Part shown: positions 1 through 7,970 of the stretch, in pieces
Position numbering within the stretch: the stretch's first letter is position 1
How the letters are laid out: each line of letters opens with the position of its first letter
Assembly: GCA_028820635.1 (NCBI GenBank)
Contig: JAPPIG010000019.1
Coordinates: 124,001-188,000 of the forward strand
Reading direction: 5' to 3'
DNA length: 64,000 nucleotides
Origin: Candidatus Poribacteria bacterium
GTDB taxonomy: Bacteria; Poribacteria; WGA-4E; WGA-3G
Notes under the pieces: generated by a model
The model's database searches: none
What the model was told of the DNA's origin: nothing
What the model saw: the letters and a program-made list of their open reading frames with translations, nothing else
Program-made: the position numbers and the translations under genes

Positions 1-25
1 CTATGTTACCGGCAGGTTAGGTTAA
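1..25 (+). CDS. pstB: PstB phosphate ABC transporter ATPase, last codons only
   Basis: Bases 2-25 read Y-V-T-G-R-L-G-stop. This matches the usual C-terminus of the phosphate-import ATPase PstB (family ending like DYxTGRFG). The fragment lies 21 bases before phoU, which is the normal pst-phoU gene order. Only seven codons are visible, so the call rests on the tail motif plus context. Confidence 0.7.
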
Positions 26-46
26 TCTAAACTTGCGAGGAGAATC

Positions 47-730
47 ATGCAACATTACCTTGAATCAGAACTCAAAGCACTTCAGCACCAACTCCTTAAA
101 ATGGGCGGGATTGCAGAAAACATGTTGCGCGATGCTATTCAATCAGTCCTAAACCGTGATGAGGATTTGGCACAACGTGTAATCGCAGTTGATGATACAG
201 TTGACAAACTTGAAAATGAAATTGAAGCCAAATGCATCCAACTAATTGCCCGCCACCAACCTGTCGCTTTTGAATTACGTTACTTGACTATGGCAATGAA
301 GGTTAATCGGAATATAGAAAGATTAGCCGACAAATGTGTTTCTATTGCCAGGCGCAGCATTGAGCTTTTGGCATACCCACCAATGCAGCCGTTTGTAGAT
401 CTTCCCTCTGTCACCCGTATAATTCAAGAGATGGTCCAAGACGCACTTGATGCGCTTGTCCATAGGAACGCGGAACTGGCAAAAGAACTCCGAAAACGCG
501 ACAATCAAGTTAATGATTTCTATGAAGACATGGTTAGTAAACTTTGTGCCATTTTAGCCGAACAACCGCAACTTATTCAATCTGGTATCAGTTATCTACT
601 TCTTTTTCGGCATTTGGAACGGGTTGGAGACTTGGCGGCGAATATAGGTGAGGAGGTGTATTACCTCGTAAAAGGAGAGGTCATTCGACATTCGGACATT
701 ATAATAGATGCATCCGTAGAATCGCAGTAA
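47..730 (+). CDS. phoU: PhoU phosphate signalling regulator
   Basis: This is a 227-residue PhoU. It is a cytoplasmic helical-bundle protein that links the Pst transporter to the PhoR/PhoB sensor and represses the Pho response when phosphate is plentiful. The length fits the family. Two PhoU repeats are seen (about residues 15-105 and 120-210), each with the metal-contact style E-R-x-x-D segments: NIERLADKCVSIARR near residue 90 and LERVGDLAANIGEEV near residue 192. The ATG is preceded by GAGGAG at 37-42. It follows the pstB tail by 21 bases, so it is probably the last gene of a pst operon. It is convergent with the MscS gene. Confidence 0.95.
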   Translation: MQHYLESELKALQHQLLKMGGIAENMLRDAIQSVLNRDEDLAQRVIAVDDTVDKLENEIEAKCIQLIARHQPVAFELRYLTMAMKVNRNIERLADKCVSIARRSIELLAYPPMQPFVDLPSVTRIIQEMVQDALDALVHRNAELAKELRKRDNQVNDFYEDMVSKLCAILAEQPQLIQSGISYLLLFRHLERVGDLAANIGEEVYYLVKGEVIRHSDIIIDASVESQ

Positions 731-751
731 CCTTTGCTCGTCAATTTCTTT

Positions 752-1957
752 CTATCGTTCTTCTGAGTTAAGATGCACATCACGTTGCGGGAAGGGGATT
801 GTGATGTTGCATTCTTTAAACTTTTTCCAAATCATAAAATGAAGATCGCTTGCAACATCAAAACGCTCAAACGAATCTGGAATCCACGCTAACAATTCAA
901 AATCTAAGGACGACTCACCGAAATTTGTAAACCGTACAAACGGTACTGTAACATTATCCATTTCAGGAGTTGGTTCTTTAATCACTTGAGGGTGTGCATG
1001 CGCCACCTCAATTAAAGCGTTCTTAACAAGTTCTACATCTGAATTAAACGACACACTTACCTGCACGCGAACCCGAAAGCGATTGTTGTAATGGGTAAGA
1101 TTGTGAACTGGTTCCGTAATTAATTGTGAATTTGGAACAATAATTTCCTTCTCATCAACTGCCATAATCACTGTTGAACGGAGATTGATACTACTCACCC
1201 TACCAAATATGTCGACGTCCATAATTTCTACTAAATCCCCAATTTTAATAGGACGTTCAAAAATTAGTATCAACCCTGATATCAGGTTTGATACTAAATT
1301 CTGTAAACCAAAACCGATACCGATACTCAATCCACCGAAAATTATCGCTAAACTTGTGAAATTCATCCCCAGGCTTTTGAGACTGATGAGGATACCGATT
1401 GTGATCAGGGTGAGATGAAAAATGCGGAGTATTATAAATTGAGTGTGCTTCTCAATTTGAAAGGCTTGTAATACTTGCCTACGTAATACCCATTGCGCGT
1501 ACTTAGACAAGACAAACATGCCGAAGACGATAGCAAAACCATAAAAAAGATTGGCTAAGGTCAATTTACTTTTTTCTCTATTTTCCCCAACTGACGCAGG
1601 TTTTTCACCAGTATCCGTTTCAACCACTTCTTGTGAAGGTTGAAAAAGTGTGGTCAGATCAAAATGAAGTACTTTGCCAAAGCCTCCAGTGCTTATTCCA
1701 GCAAATTGGAAAGCAAAACTTATCGCAATTATCATTACGATCAGGAATAAAACTGCAAGCAATCGATCTTCAATGTTTTCCGCCATCTTCAACCGAGTAA
1801 AAAGACGGCGCAACCATCGACGTAAGAGTCCTGCGATGAGTAACGATACTACCAAAAATCCTACAAACTTTACAATTTGTAAGATTTTAACAGTTTCATC
1901 TAAAGTAATAGCAGGTCTATTAAGAAAGTCCTCGAATCGCTGAAATAATTCGCCCAT
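752..1957 (-). CDS. MscS-family small-conductance mechanosensitive channel
   Basis: This 401-residue membrane protein has several N-terminal hydrophobic segments (about 25-50, 66-90, 130-150, 170-195). They are followed by the MscS pore helix and start of the beta domain: GGLSIGIGFGLQNLVSN near residue 210, then FERPIKIGDLVEI. The C-terminal half carries the V/S-rich beta region and the alpha/beta domain of MscS. Such channels release solutes on hypo-osmotic shock. A charged insert (about residues 108-130) sits between the second and third membrane segments. It is convergent with phoU, and the SLC12-like gene lies 45 bases upstream on the same strand. Confidence 0.93.
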   Translation of the reverse strand: MGELFQRFEDFLNRPAITLDETVKILQIVKFVGFLVVSLLIAGLLRRWLRRLFTRLKMAENIEDRLLAVLFLIVMIIAISFAFQFAGISTGGFGKVLHFDLTTLFQPSQEVVETDTGEKPASVGENREKSKLTLANLFYGFAIVFGMFVLSKYAQWVLRRQVLQAFQIEKHTQFIILRIFHLTLITIGILISLKSLGMNFTSLAIIFGGLSIGIGFGLQNLVSNLISGLILIFERPIKIGDLVEIMDVDIFGRVSSINLRSTVIMAVDEKEIIVPNSQLITEPVHNLTHYNNRFRVRVQVSVSFNSDVELVKNALIEVAHAHPQVIKEPTPEMDNVTVPFVRFTNFGESSLDFELLAWIPDSFERFDVASDLHFMIWKKFKECNITIPFPQRDVHLNSEER

Positions 1958-2002
1958 CTTATGCTACCCTATCCAATTTCAACTGTGCATCACAAAATGT
2001 CT

Positions 2003-4423
2003 TCAATCAATAGCGATTGGCTCAATTGAGTGGACAAACAACACGTCGTTTACCCCTTGGTAGCGTTGCAGCACATAATCTAAGTCAGGAGAATTTATAT
2101 CATCAGCAGTTAATCCCGTGATAACTAAATCTGCCTGGGCGGATCTGAGTGCAACTTCTTGCTCCAATGCTTCTTCACTTTCATAAGACACGGATGTAAC
2201 ATTCTGCATTGAAATGGGTAGTCTTCCTTCCTTGATGACTGTTGAAAGTTCATCAGCATCAAGTTCAGTATCCCAAGAAGCAGAACAAGCGAAGAGGCGG
2301 ATTTTCGCCCGCTTCCATTCGGGATGTCCCACCAGAATATATGCAAGCAACAACATCATTGGAACATTAGCGATATTGTCATCTGTTACCCAAACATGAA
2401 TCGATGAACGATAACCAAAACGGTGTTTTGTTGATCGTAGGATCAAGACATTAAATAGCGATTCCACAGCAAGACTGGCACCTTGCTGAACCTCAGGGAT
2501 TTCTTCAGGGTTGTCTTGATCAAATTCGAGTAGGATGGAATTGTTTGGCAAGCCAGAGATTCCTGGCATCTGCAGTACTTGTGCTAAGGCGAGTTGGAAC
2601 GTTGGACAGATAAGGGAATCAACATAAATACCGGCACCACTTGCCTCCGATTGTTGGATGAGCGCGTCAACATGAATACGTGCTGAGATCTCTTCAGGAA
2701 ACGAATAATCTCCGGGGAAAAATTGTATAAATTGTCCGAAACCTTGTCGTTGGCAGAGCCAACGCAGTAGATCGAAATGTCCAAGTCTCCGTTCACCGAA
2801 TTGGGTTATGCCGACAATTGAAGGTCGCCACCCGCTTTCCGAGAAATTTGCCCTATTTTTCTGTAAGGTAGTCTGCAGCCAACGGGTTAACTGGAACATC
2901 GCGCCTTGAAAGATTCCTATCATACCGCGTTGTCCGCGATGTCCACGACGGAGTCCAATGTAGATTGCTAATATGAGAAAAATTGAGAGGAATGCGTAAA
3001 ACACACTAATCTGAAACATCATCAAGCCACACATCACAGTGCCTAATAATGATACATACCAGCGGGAATGGAAGGTTGGTCGATAAGATGGATTGCCCGC
3101 AAAATGTTCAAGGAACGAAACAACACATAACGCGCCGTAAGTCACCAAAAAGAACATTGTGAGAATCTGAGCAATGAAGTTTAACTCACCTATTGCCACA
3201 AACACAATTGCAATAGCACCGGACACGAAAGTTGCTGGTACTGGCTCTTGTGTTTTTCCGACACCTGTTCGCATCAGACGGTTCGAACCTGGGATTGGTA
3301 GAACATTGTCGCGGGCAAGTGCCTGCAGCGTTCTGGGTGCCACCATAATTGAACCGAGCGCGGATGAAAACGATGCCGCGCCTAATCCGATATAAATTGC
3401 AGTTCCCCATGCGGATATGTCTGCCATAATGATTCTGTCTGTATCAGCAAGTTGTTCCGGTGTGGCACACTGCCACAGTTTTATAGCAACAAGAACATAT
3501 ATGACCATGCCTGCAAGCGTTGCGGCGATAGTGCCAAGAGGGATACTGCGTTGAGGGTTCCTGAGATCACCAGATAACCCTAAACCGGCAATCATTCCTG
3601 TGAATGCCGGAAAACAGATAGCGAAAACTATGCCGAATTTGTCACCATTTGGGATACTTGCCGTGATTCTCCCCCCTCTCGGACGGGTTTCCTCAGGTTC
3701 CTGTTCTACAATTTCAGGGGTCTTTTCCTGAACTTCGGGTGTCTCACCTACAACTTTGGACGCCCCATTTGCAAGCTCAGGGGGAGTGTCTGCACCATCT
3801 GTCACTACTCCACCCATAAAAAAAGCGATAAGTGATACTGCCAGAATTGCGCAGATGACCCACAGCATTGAAACTCCCAAATTTGCCCCTCTGGTCAGCA
3901 TAATTACGATAAGTATGATGGTGCAAGGAATGCTGATGAAACGTTCATTGATATTGATAGGATCGCTTGGGTTATCAATATCTCGATAGTATTCCGTTAT
4001 GTAGTCCGCTATCGAACTAAGAACAGGATCAAAAGCCTCAGCAAACGCTACCATATAGAACGCTATCGAAATGGCTTGCGAAATGTATAAGGCAATACCG
4101 ATAGTACCACCTATACTTGTACCGAACGATCGGCTGACAATGTAGTACGCGCCACCACCAGCCACACGCCTGTTTGTTGCTATCTCAGATACAGCCAGAA
4201 CAGTCGGAATAGTTACGAGATGCCCAAGTACAATGATTGCAAGCGTCTTTAAGAGTCCTACATTCCCTACAGCGTAGCCAAAACGTAGAAATAGAATCGC
4301 ACCGAGAATGGTGCTAATTGATGCCAGGAAGACAGGAGCAGTACCAAAACCGTGTCCAACTTCTGATTGTGTGGAATTACCACCAAATCTGGCTCGATCT
4401 TGTTGTCCTAACTTTGAAAGCAT
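2003..4423 (-). CDS. SLC12-like cation-chloride cotransporter / APC permease with soluble C-terminal domain
   Basis: This 806-residue protein has an APC-superfamily membrane core (about residues 25-500). Features are LGAILFLRFGYAVGNVG near the N-terminus, GGAYYIVSRSFG near 92, and FPAFTGMIAGLGLSGDLRNPQRSIP near 275. All of these resemble the eukaryotic NKCC/KCC (SLC12) core. The C-terminal 300 residues match the SLC12 cytosolic tail: WRPSIVGI near 545, then IHVWVTDDNIANVPMMLLLAYILVGH near 685. The transported ion is not deducible. An acidic, Pro/Glu-rich loop (about 215-250) lies between membrane segments. AAGGAAATG precedes the start on the minus strand. Confidence 0.85.
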   Translation of the reverse strand: MLSKLGQQDRARFGGNSTQSEVGHGFGTAPVFLASISTILGAILFLRFGYAVGNVGLLKTLAIIVLGHLVTIPTVLAVSEIATNRRVAGGGAYYIVSRSFGTSIGGTIGIALYISQAISIAFYMVAFAEAFDPVLSSIADYITEYYRDIDNPSDPININERFISIPCTIILIVIMLTRGANLGVSMLWVICAILAVSLIAFFMGGVVTDGADTPPELANGASKVVGETPEVQEKTPEIVEQEPEETRPRGGRITASIPNGDKFGIVFAICFPAFTGMIAGLGLSGDLRNPQRSIPLGTIAATLAGMVIYVLVAIKLWQCATPEQLADTDRIIMADISAWGTAIYIGLGAASFSSALGSIMVAPRTLQALARDNVLPIPGSNRLMRTGVGKTQEPVPATFVSGAIAIVFVAIGELNFIAQILTMFFLVTYGALCVVSFLEHFAGNPSYRPTFHSRWYVSLLGTVMCGLMMFQISVFYAFLSIFLILAIYIGLRRGHRGQRGMIGIFQGAMFQLTRWLQTTLQKNRANFSESGWRPSIVGITQFGERRLGHFDLLRWLCQRQGFGQFIQFFPGDYSFPEEISARIHVDALIQQSEASGAGIYVDSLICPTFQLALAQVLQMPGISGLPNNSILLEFDQDNPEEIPEVQQGASLAVESLFNVLILRSTKHRFGYRSSIHVWVTDDNIANVPMMLLLAYILVGHPEWKRAKIRLFACSASWDTELDADELSTVIKEGRLPISMQNVTSVSYESEEALEQEVALRSAQADLVITGLTADDINSPDLDYVLQRYQGVNDVLFVHSIEPIAID

Positions 4424-4446
4424 TATTTCATTTCCTTCATTGTTGA

Positions 4447-4474
4447 AATATATTCATCAATAGATGTTTGTCAA
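4447..4474 (-). promoter_or_regulatory. Sigma-70-type promoter of the SLC12-like gene
   Basis: On the minus strand TTGACA (complement of 4469-4474) is followed after 16 bases by TATATT (complement of 4447-4452). This lies about 25 bases upstream of the ATG at 4423. It was found by eye and not scored against a matrix. Confidence 0.5.
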
Positions 4475-4554
4475 AATATCACTCATCCCAAAAATTAAAC
4501 GACCAACCGAGTAATTTTCTTATTTGTTGAAAATATGTAAACACTAATTAACTG

Positions 4555-5250
4555 TTACAATTTGACTCGTAAAATAGATAGATATTTGTAGTGCAAATTC
4601 TCAGTTAATGGTGCACTATTGTAAGTTAAAGAACCACTCAAACGCAAACCAAGCCGAGTTGTAAGGTCAAAAGTAAGAGCGGGTTCTGCCGAAAACCTAT
4701 AATTCTTAAAACCTACTTCTGGTGTGAATTTCAATACTGTATTCAACCTTTTCCAACCTATAGAAGAAAACGCCAACCATCTAAACGAAGTCGGGTCAAA
4801 TTTACGTATTGTCAGGTCTTTATGAGGTTGAATATTCTCAATGAAATAGCCAACACCTCCAGAAATGCGAAGTGTGCCGTTTTCATATATCCCTGGTCGA
4901 ATATAACTCCCGATCTGTGAGGTCAATGCACTTCCTTTAGTAATGTTCCGTTCCAAATCTGTGAATGCTTCAATCCCAAATTTGTTGATACGCATTCCGC
5001 CCTGTATATGGATCTTGACAATTTCAGAATCCACTCCATCATCATCAGAAGCACGAGAGCCAAAGATACCACTCCAACCGTTTATATTTTTAAGCGGTAA
5101 AACTGCAGTTAGAGACAGCGTTTGCGAACCGATGTCCCCGGAAATCCCGAAATCTACTGTTTTCGCATCGGTTGGCAAGTCAGCAAACTGACAGAACGCT
5201 GGCAAAACAAAAAAAATTATAAAGAGCAATGTAAACGCGATTTTAAACAC
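4555..5250 (-). CDS. Secreted or outer-membrane beta-rich protein, paralogue A
   Basis: This 231-residue protein has a signal peptide (MFKIAFTLLFIIFFVLPAFC, mature part from about Q21). The rest alternates polar and hydrophobic residues as in an outer-membrane barrel, with recurring Y/F-x-L/I strand ends and a C-terminal LSILRVKL that could be a final strand. I recognise no named family. The neighbour at 5523-6275 is a clear paralogue (shared NINGWxGxFGSR, IENIQPxxxxxIRKFDPTSFRWL and RLSGxLTYNSxPLT). Such tandem copies often come from gene duplication. Function unknown. Confidence 0.7.
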   Translation of the reverse strand: MFKIAFTLLFIIFFVLPAFCQFADLPTDAKTVDFGISGDIGSQTLSLTAVLPLKNINGWSGIFGSRASDDDGVDSEIVKIHIQGGMRINKFGIEAFTDLERNITKGSALTSQIGSYIRPGIYENGTLRISGGVGYFIENIQPHKDLTIRKFDPTSFRWLAFSSIGWKRLNTVLKFTPEVGFKNYRFSAEPALTFDLTTRLGLRLSGSLTYNSAPLTENLHYKYLSILRVKL

Positions 5251-5435
5251 TTATTTAGATTTATTCGATTTGATCGGCTACAATCTCTGAAATCTATAGA
5301 TAATATAACTATTTATGTATTACAAAGAGAAAGAACGTATATATATTATCCTTTAAGTGCCTAAATGTCAAGAAATATGTCAAAAGAGTGGTCTTGTATA
5401 TATGCAAAATGGTATCTTGCTATCAATGTGTAGTT

Positions 5436-5471
5436 AAAAAAGATTGACACTCCAATGGAATGGAGTGTCAA
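5436..5471 (-). terminator. Rho-independent terminator downstream of paralogue B
   Basis: A perfect 11-bp stem (5444-5454 pairing with 5461-5471, TTGACACTCCA / TGGAGTGTCAA) with a 6-base loop is followed on the minus strand by six T residues (A-run 5436-5441). It lies about 50 bases past the stop of the 5523-6275 gene. It separates that gene from its paralogue, so the two are probably transcribed independently. Confidence 0.85.
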
Positions 5472-5522
5472 CCCATCAAAATTATGTCCTGATGTGATTT
5501 AATATCAAAATTGCGGCACCCG

Positions 5523-6275
5523 CTATAAAGTAATCCGCAAAATTGACATATAATTGTATTTTATATTATCTGTTAATGGCTCACTATTGTAAGTTAAAGC
5601 ACCACTTAATCGTAACTCCAAACGAGTTGTGAGATCAAACGATACGACAGGTTCTGCACAGACTCTATAGTTTTTAAATCCTATTTCTGGTGTAAAAGTT
5701 AATTCCGTATTGAGTTTTTTCCAATCTATAGCAGAAGATATTAACCATCTAAATGAAGTTGGATCAAATTTTCTTATTGCGAAATTGTCAAAGGGTTGAA
5801 TATTTTCAATAAAGTAACCAAAGTTAGAAGTAACACTAAAAGAACCTTTCTCATATTTCCCGGGTTCAATTGCACCTCCTAATTGAGCTGTCAATGCATT
5901 CCCATCGGTAATGTTACGTTCGAAATAAGAAAATATCTCAAACTCGTATTTTTTGACTTCTATCTCCCCCTCAATGTGGAATTTAAACATTTCAGAAATT
6001 ACGCCTTCTTCACCTGAAACACGGGACCCAAAAAATCCTGCCCAACCGTTAATATTACTCAATGGAAACACCGAGGTCAAGGAAAGCGTTTGTACAACAC
6101 CATTACCAGTAACACCGATGTCTACGAACTTAACATTTTTCGGTAAGTCAGTAAATTGGCTCTCCGCTGGCATTGAAAAAACTATTAAGAATATTACTAC
6201 AAACAAAATTAAACATTTTTCTTTTAATATTATTGGGTGAGCAAATTCTCCTTGTTCACCTTTTAGCGTATGCAT
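5523..6275 (-). CDS. Secreted or outer-membrane beta-rich protein, paralogue B
   Basis: This protein of up to 250 residues is homologous over its whole length to the product of 4555-5250. It has a hydrophobic signal segment (CLILFVVIFLIVFSMPAESQ) and the same barrel-like strand pattern. The ATG at 6275 adds about 17 residues before the signal peptide compared with paralogue A, and it has no Shine-Dalgarno. An AAGGAG lies inside this extension, so translation may begin further in at a non-ATG codon. Exact start uncertain, function unknown. Confidence 0.65.
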   Translation of the reverse strand: MHTLKGEQGEFAHPIILKEKCLILFVVIFLIVFSMPAESQFTDLPKNVKFVDIGVTGNGVVQTLSLTSVFPLSNINGWAGFFGSRVSGEEGVISEMFKFHIEGEIEVKKYEFEIFSYFERNITDGNALTAQLGGAIEPGKYEKGSFSVTSNFGYFIENIQPFDNFAIRKFDPTSFRWLISSAIDWKKLNTELTFTPEIGFKNYRVCAEPVVSFDLTTRLELRLSGALTYNSEPLTDNIKYNYMSILRITL

Positions 6276-6775
6276 ATTTATTGGTGTCGGTACAAATGAC
6301 CTAACTTTGCTTGCATGCTTGGCTCAGTCTATATGAGTTGACTATAAAATCGCCAAGATGCACTTCACAGCAAAGCATGCCACTATCATGGAATCTTGCC
6401 ACAATCAGCTTTACTCCACTTCCGTAATTTTCTTTCAGTGAACATTAAGACGTTAATGTACAAAGTCCAAGTGGAGCATTTTTCAGAACAATAAACAACG
6501 CTGAGTACGCGAGCACTGGGTTGGGAACATCCTCCTAACTAACAATAGGTAAAACCTAATACTAAATGATCTAATTCCTTCAGGTAGGACATTTTGCTAA
6601 AATGCACGATCTACCTTTAAAAACAAACCAAATATATGTTTAAACACATAAGAGTGAAAACCATAAATCAGGTTTTAACATCAAAATCTATTCATGCATC
6701 AACATTTAACTTTTTGGTTAACAACGTGATTCTACTATATAGGTTTCTGAATTTTTGAATATCGTAAAACATAAT
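6276..6775. other. AT-rich intergenic stretch without a recognisable gene
   Basis: No open frame of useful length, promoter match or RNA gene was recognised. It forms the left part of a 1.7-kb gene-poor region that continues to 7970. Confidence 0.5.
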
Positions 6776-6950
6776 TTATAGTGAAATCTAAATTACATTT
6801 ACAGTTTTTTATAGGTTACATGCCTTTGTAGTCGGGCAATTAATTGCGCCTCTTCTTGTAGGAGCGACCTCACGGTCGCGACTTTAAAAACTTAGAATAC
6901 CTTGTAAGTGCCGAATGATAATGTAAAGTTAATTGTGAAATCCACTATAA
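6776..6950. mobile_element. MITE-like inverted-repeat element, TTATAGTG family
   Basis: The left end is TTATAGTGAAATCTAAATTAC at 6776 (first 13 bases most conserved), and the right end 6922-6950 is its imperfect inverse (ends TCCACTATAA). About 175 bp lies between the outer ends with no coding capacity. A REP-like palindrome (6857-6882) is nested inside. The same terminal sequence bounds the element at 49685-49810. Non-autonomous mobility is inferred, and no transposase is present in the window. Confidence 0.55.
6857..6882. repeat. REP-like palindrome (GTAGGAGCGACC type)
   Basis: TGTAGGAGCGACC-TCAC-GGTCGCGAC forms an 8-bp stem (GCGACC/GGTCGC core). The same core recurs at 7767-7842 and related GTAGG palindromes are scattered through the window, always between genes. 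Confidence 0.7.
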
Positions 6951-7277
6951 GATCATATTTGATTTCAAAATATACCTTAGAAATTAGTTGAGTAATTTTA
7001 ACCTGTAAATTTCTGAATTACAAATTTTTTTTCAACAATTTTTGCTTTTGTAATTTCAAATAATTAATGTTTAATTAGAACCATTCAATTCTGCAATGAT
7101 TTCTTTCTTTACCAAGACTCCAAAAAATCGCGTCAACCAACAGACTGACAACAAAATGCACGCTCATCCAAGATGCAAAAAACGTATCAACTACAACTTT
7201 TCCTGCAAACTTATTGTCAATATATTGGATATCTATTGTTCCTATCGCCACAAAAACCTCTGATCATTCACAGAACT

Positions 7278-7451
7278 TGGTATAATATCAGTATGAAAAG
7301 AGAAAACCGATCCCCAAACACACCGAAAATCAACAGTAACTCTCTAAATGCAAAGACGACAACGCAAAACTTATCAAAATATCTCCAGCAAAGGAAACCC
7401 GTGTTCCTCAACGCAGATGAAAAAAATAAAATTCAAATAAAATGTCTATAA
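7278..7451 (+). other. Possible leaderless small ORF behind an extended -10 box
   Basis: TGG-TATAAT (7278-7286) is an excellent extended -10. An ATG at 7293, seven bases after it, opens a 52-codon frame to 7451 (MKRENRSPNTPKINS...). The product is basic, polar and unlike anything I recognise. No -35 match and no Shine-Dalgarno are present. It may be a real leaderless microprotein or a chance frame in AT-rich DNA. Confidence 0.25.
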
Positions 7452-7488
7452 ACCCATACAGATACTGAGTTTATAGCGAATTTCAAAA

Positions 7489-7530
7489 AGTTGCCATGGT
7501 AACAAAAAAGTTACCAAATGGTAACTTTTT
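7489..7530. promoter_or_regulatory. Double GTTACC dyad, operator-like, before a decayed ORF
   Basis: Two adjacent dyads are seen. The first is GTTGCCATGGTAAC (about 7490-7503), and the second is AAAAAGTTACC-AAAT-GGTAACTTTTT (7505-7530), a perfect 11-bp inverted repeat. They lie just upstream of an AAGGAG and an ATG (7546). Repeated dyads of this kind are typical of autoregulated operators. The second could also act as a bidirectional terminator because of its T-run. Confidence 0.45.
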
Positions 7531-7545
7531 AAGGAGATGATTCCA

Positions 7546-7641
7546 ATGAATGAAAAGAAAAATACAATCAATTCGTGCATCTGGGGAACGATTTTTAGAT
7601 GCCAACTTTTCGACTAAAACGGATAAGTTAGACGAAAATTG
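7546..7641 (+). pseudogene. Possible decayed antitoxin-like ORF
   Basis: The frame opened by ATG 7546 (after AAGGAG) stops after 23 codons. One frame over, it reads KRKIQSIRASGERFLDANF and on to a stop at about 7641, which has the look of a small DNA-binding or antitoxin N-terminus. The reading is weak: it rests on an apparent frameshift and on the operator-like dyads in front. No toxin partner is recognisable downstream. Confidence 0.2.
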
Positions 7642-7766
7642 AATGCCTCGGCAATAAATTCGGATGTGTAAAGTTTTTGCATGAATACAACAACTCTTGT
7701 TGGAGGGGTTTACAATGCCGATTTCTCAATTGCCACAGACAATTGGGTATTGACTTGGATTTCTTC

Positions 7767-7842
7767 TGTAGGAGCGACCTCCTGGTCGCGACCCGCCAAA
7801 TGCCATAGGCGCATTTGGCGTTGATTTGAGGTCGTTCCTACA
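7767..7842. repeat. Composite REP-like palindrome
   Basis: The outer arms TGTAGGAGCGACCTC (7767-7781) and GAGGTCGTTCCTACA (7828-7842) are near-perfect inverses. They enclose a second hairpin, CGCCAAATGC/GCATTTGGCG (about 7795-7820). It has no coding potential and lies between the decayed region and the PhyH promoter. Confidence 0.7.
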
Positions 7843-7906
7843 GGACCCGTGTAATCAGCGAACAGCAAGTGCAGAAATATTTACACACCCAGTAAATTCT
7901 AAGTTT

Positions 7907-7935
7907 TTGACAGATTGTTGATTACGTGTTAAACT
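7907..7935 (+). promoter_or_regulatory. Sigma-70-type extended -10 promoter of the PhyH pair
   Basis: TTGACA (7907-7912), a 17-base spacer ending in TGT, then TAAACT (7930-7935). It lies 36 bases before the ATG at 7971, leaving room for the AAGGAG at 7959-7964. The match was made by eye. Confidence 0.65.
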
Positions 7936-7970
7936 GTTTTATGTGAACATTGACTTAGAAGGAGCATTTG

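Noticed and set aside
1185..1418. Plus-strand frames inside the MscS and transporter genes, and similar shadows elsewhere (for example 13020-13205, 29219-29779, 45194-45898)
   Set aside because: They are antisense or out-of-frame readings of well-recognised genes, with no motif or ribosome site of their own.
7173..7292. Upstream extension of the small ORF at 7293 (92-codon frame)
   Set aside because: There is no ribosome site, the composition is biased to Gln/Leu/Tyr, and an extended -10 box lies inside it. Only the part after 7293 is kept as a weak candidate.
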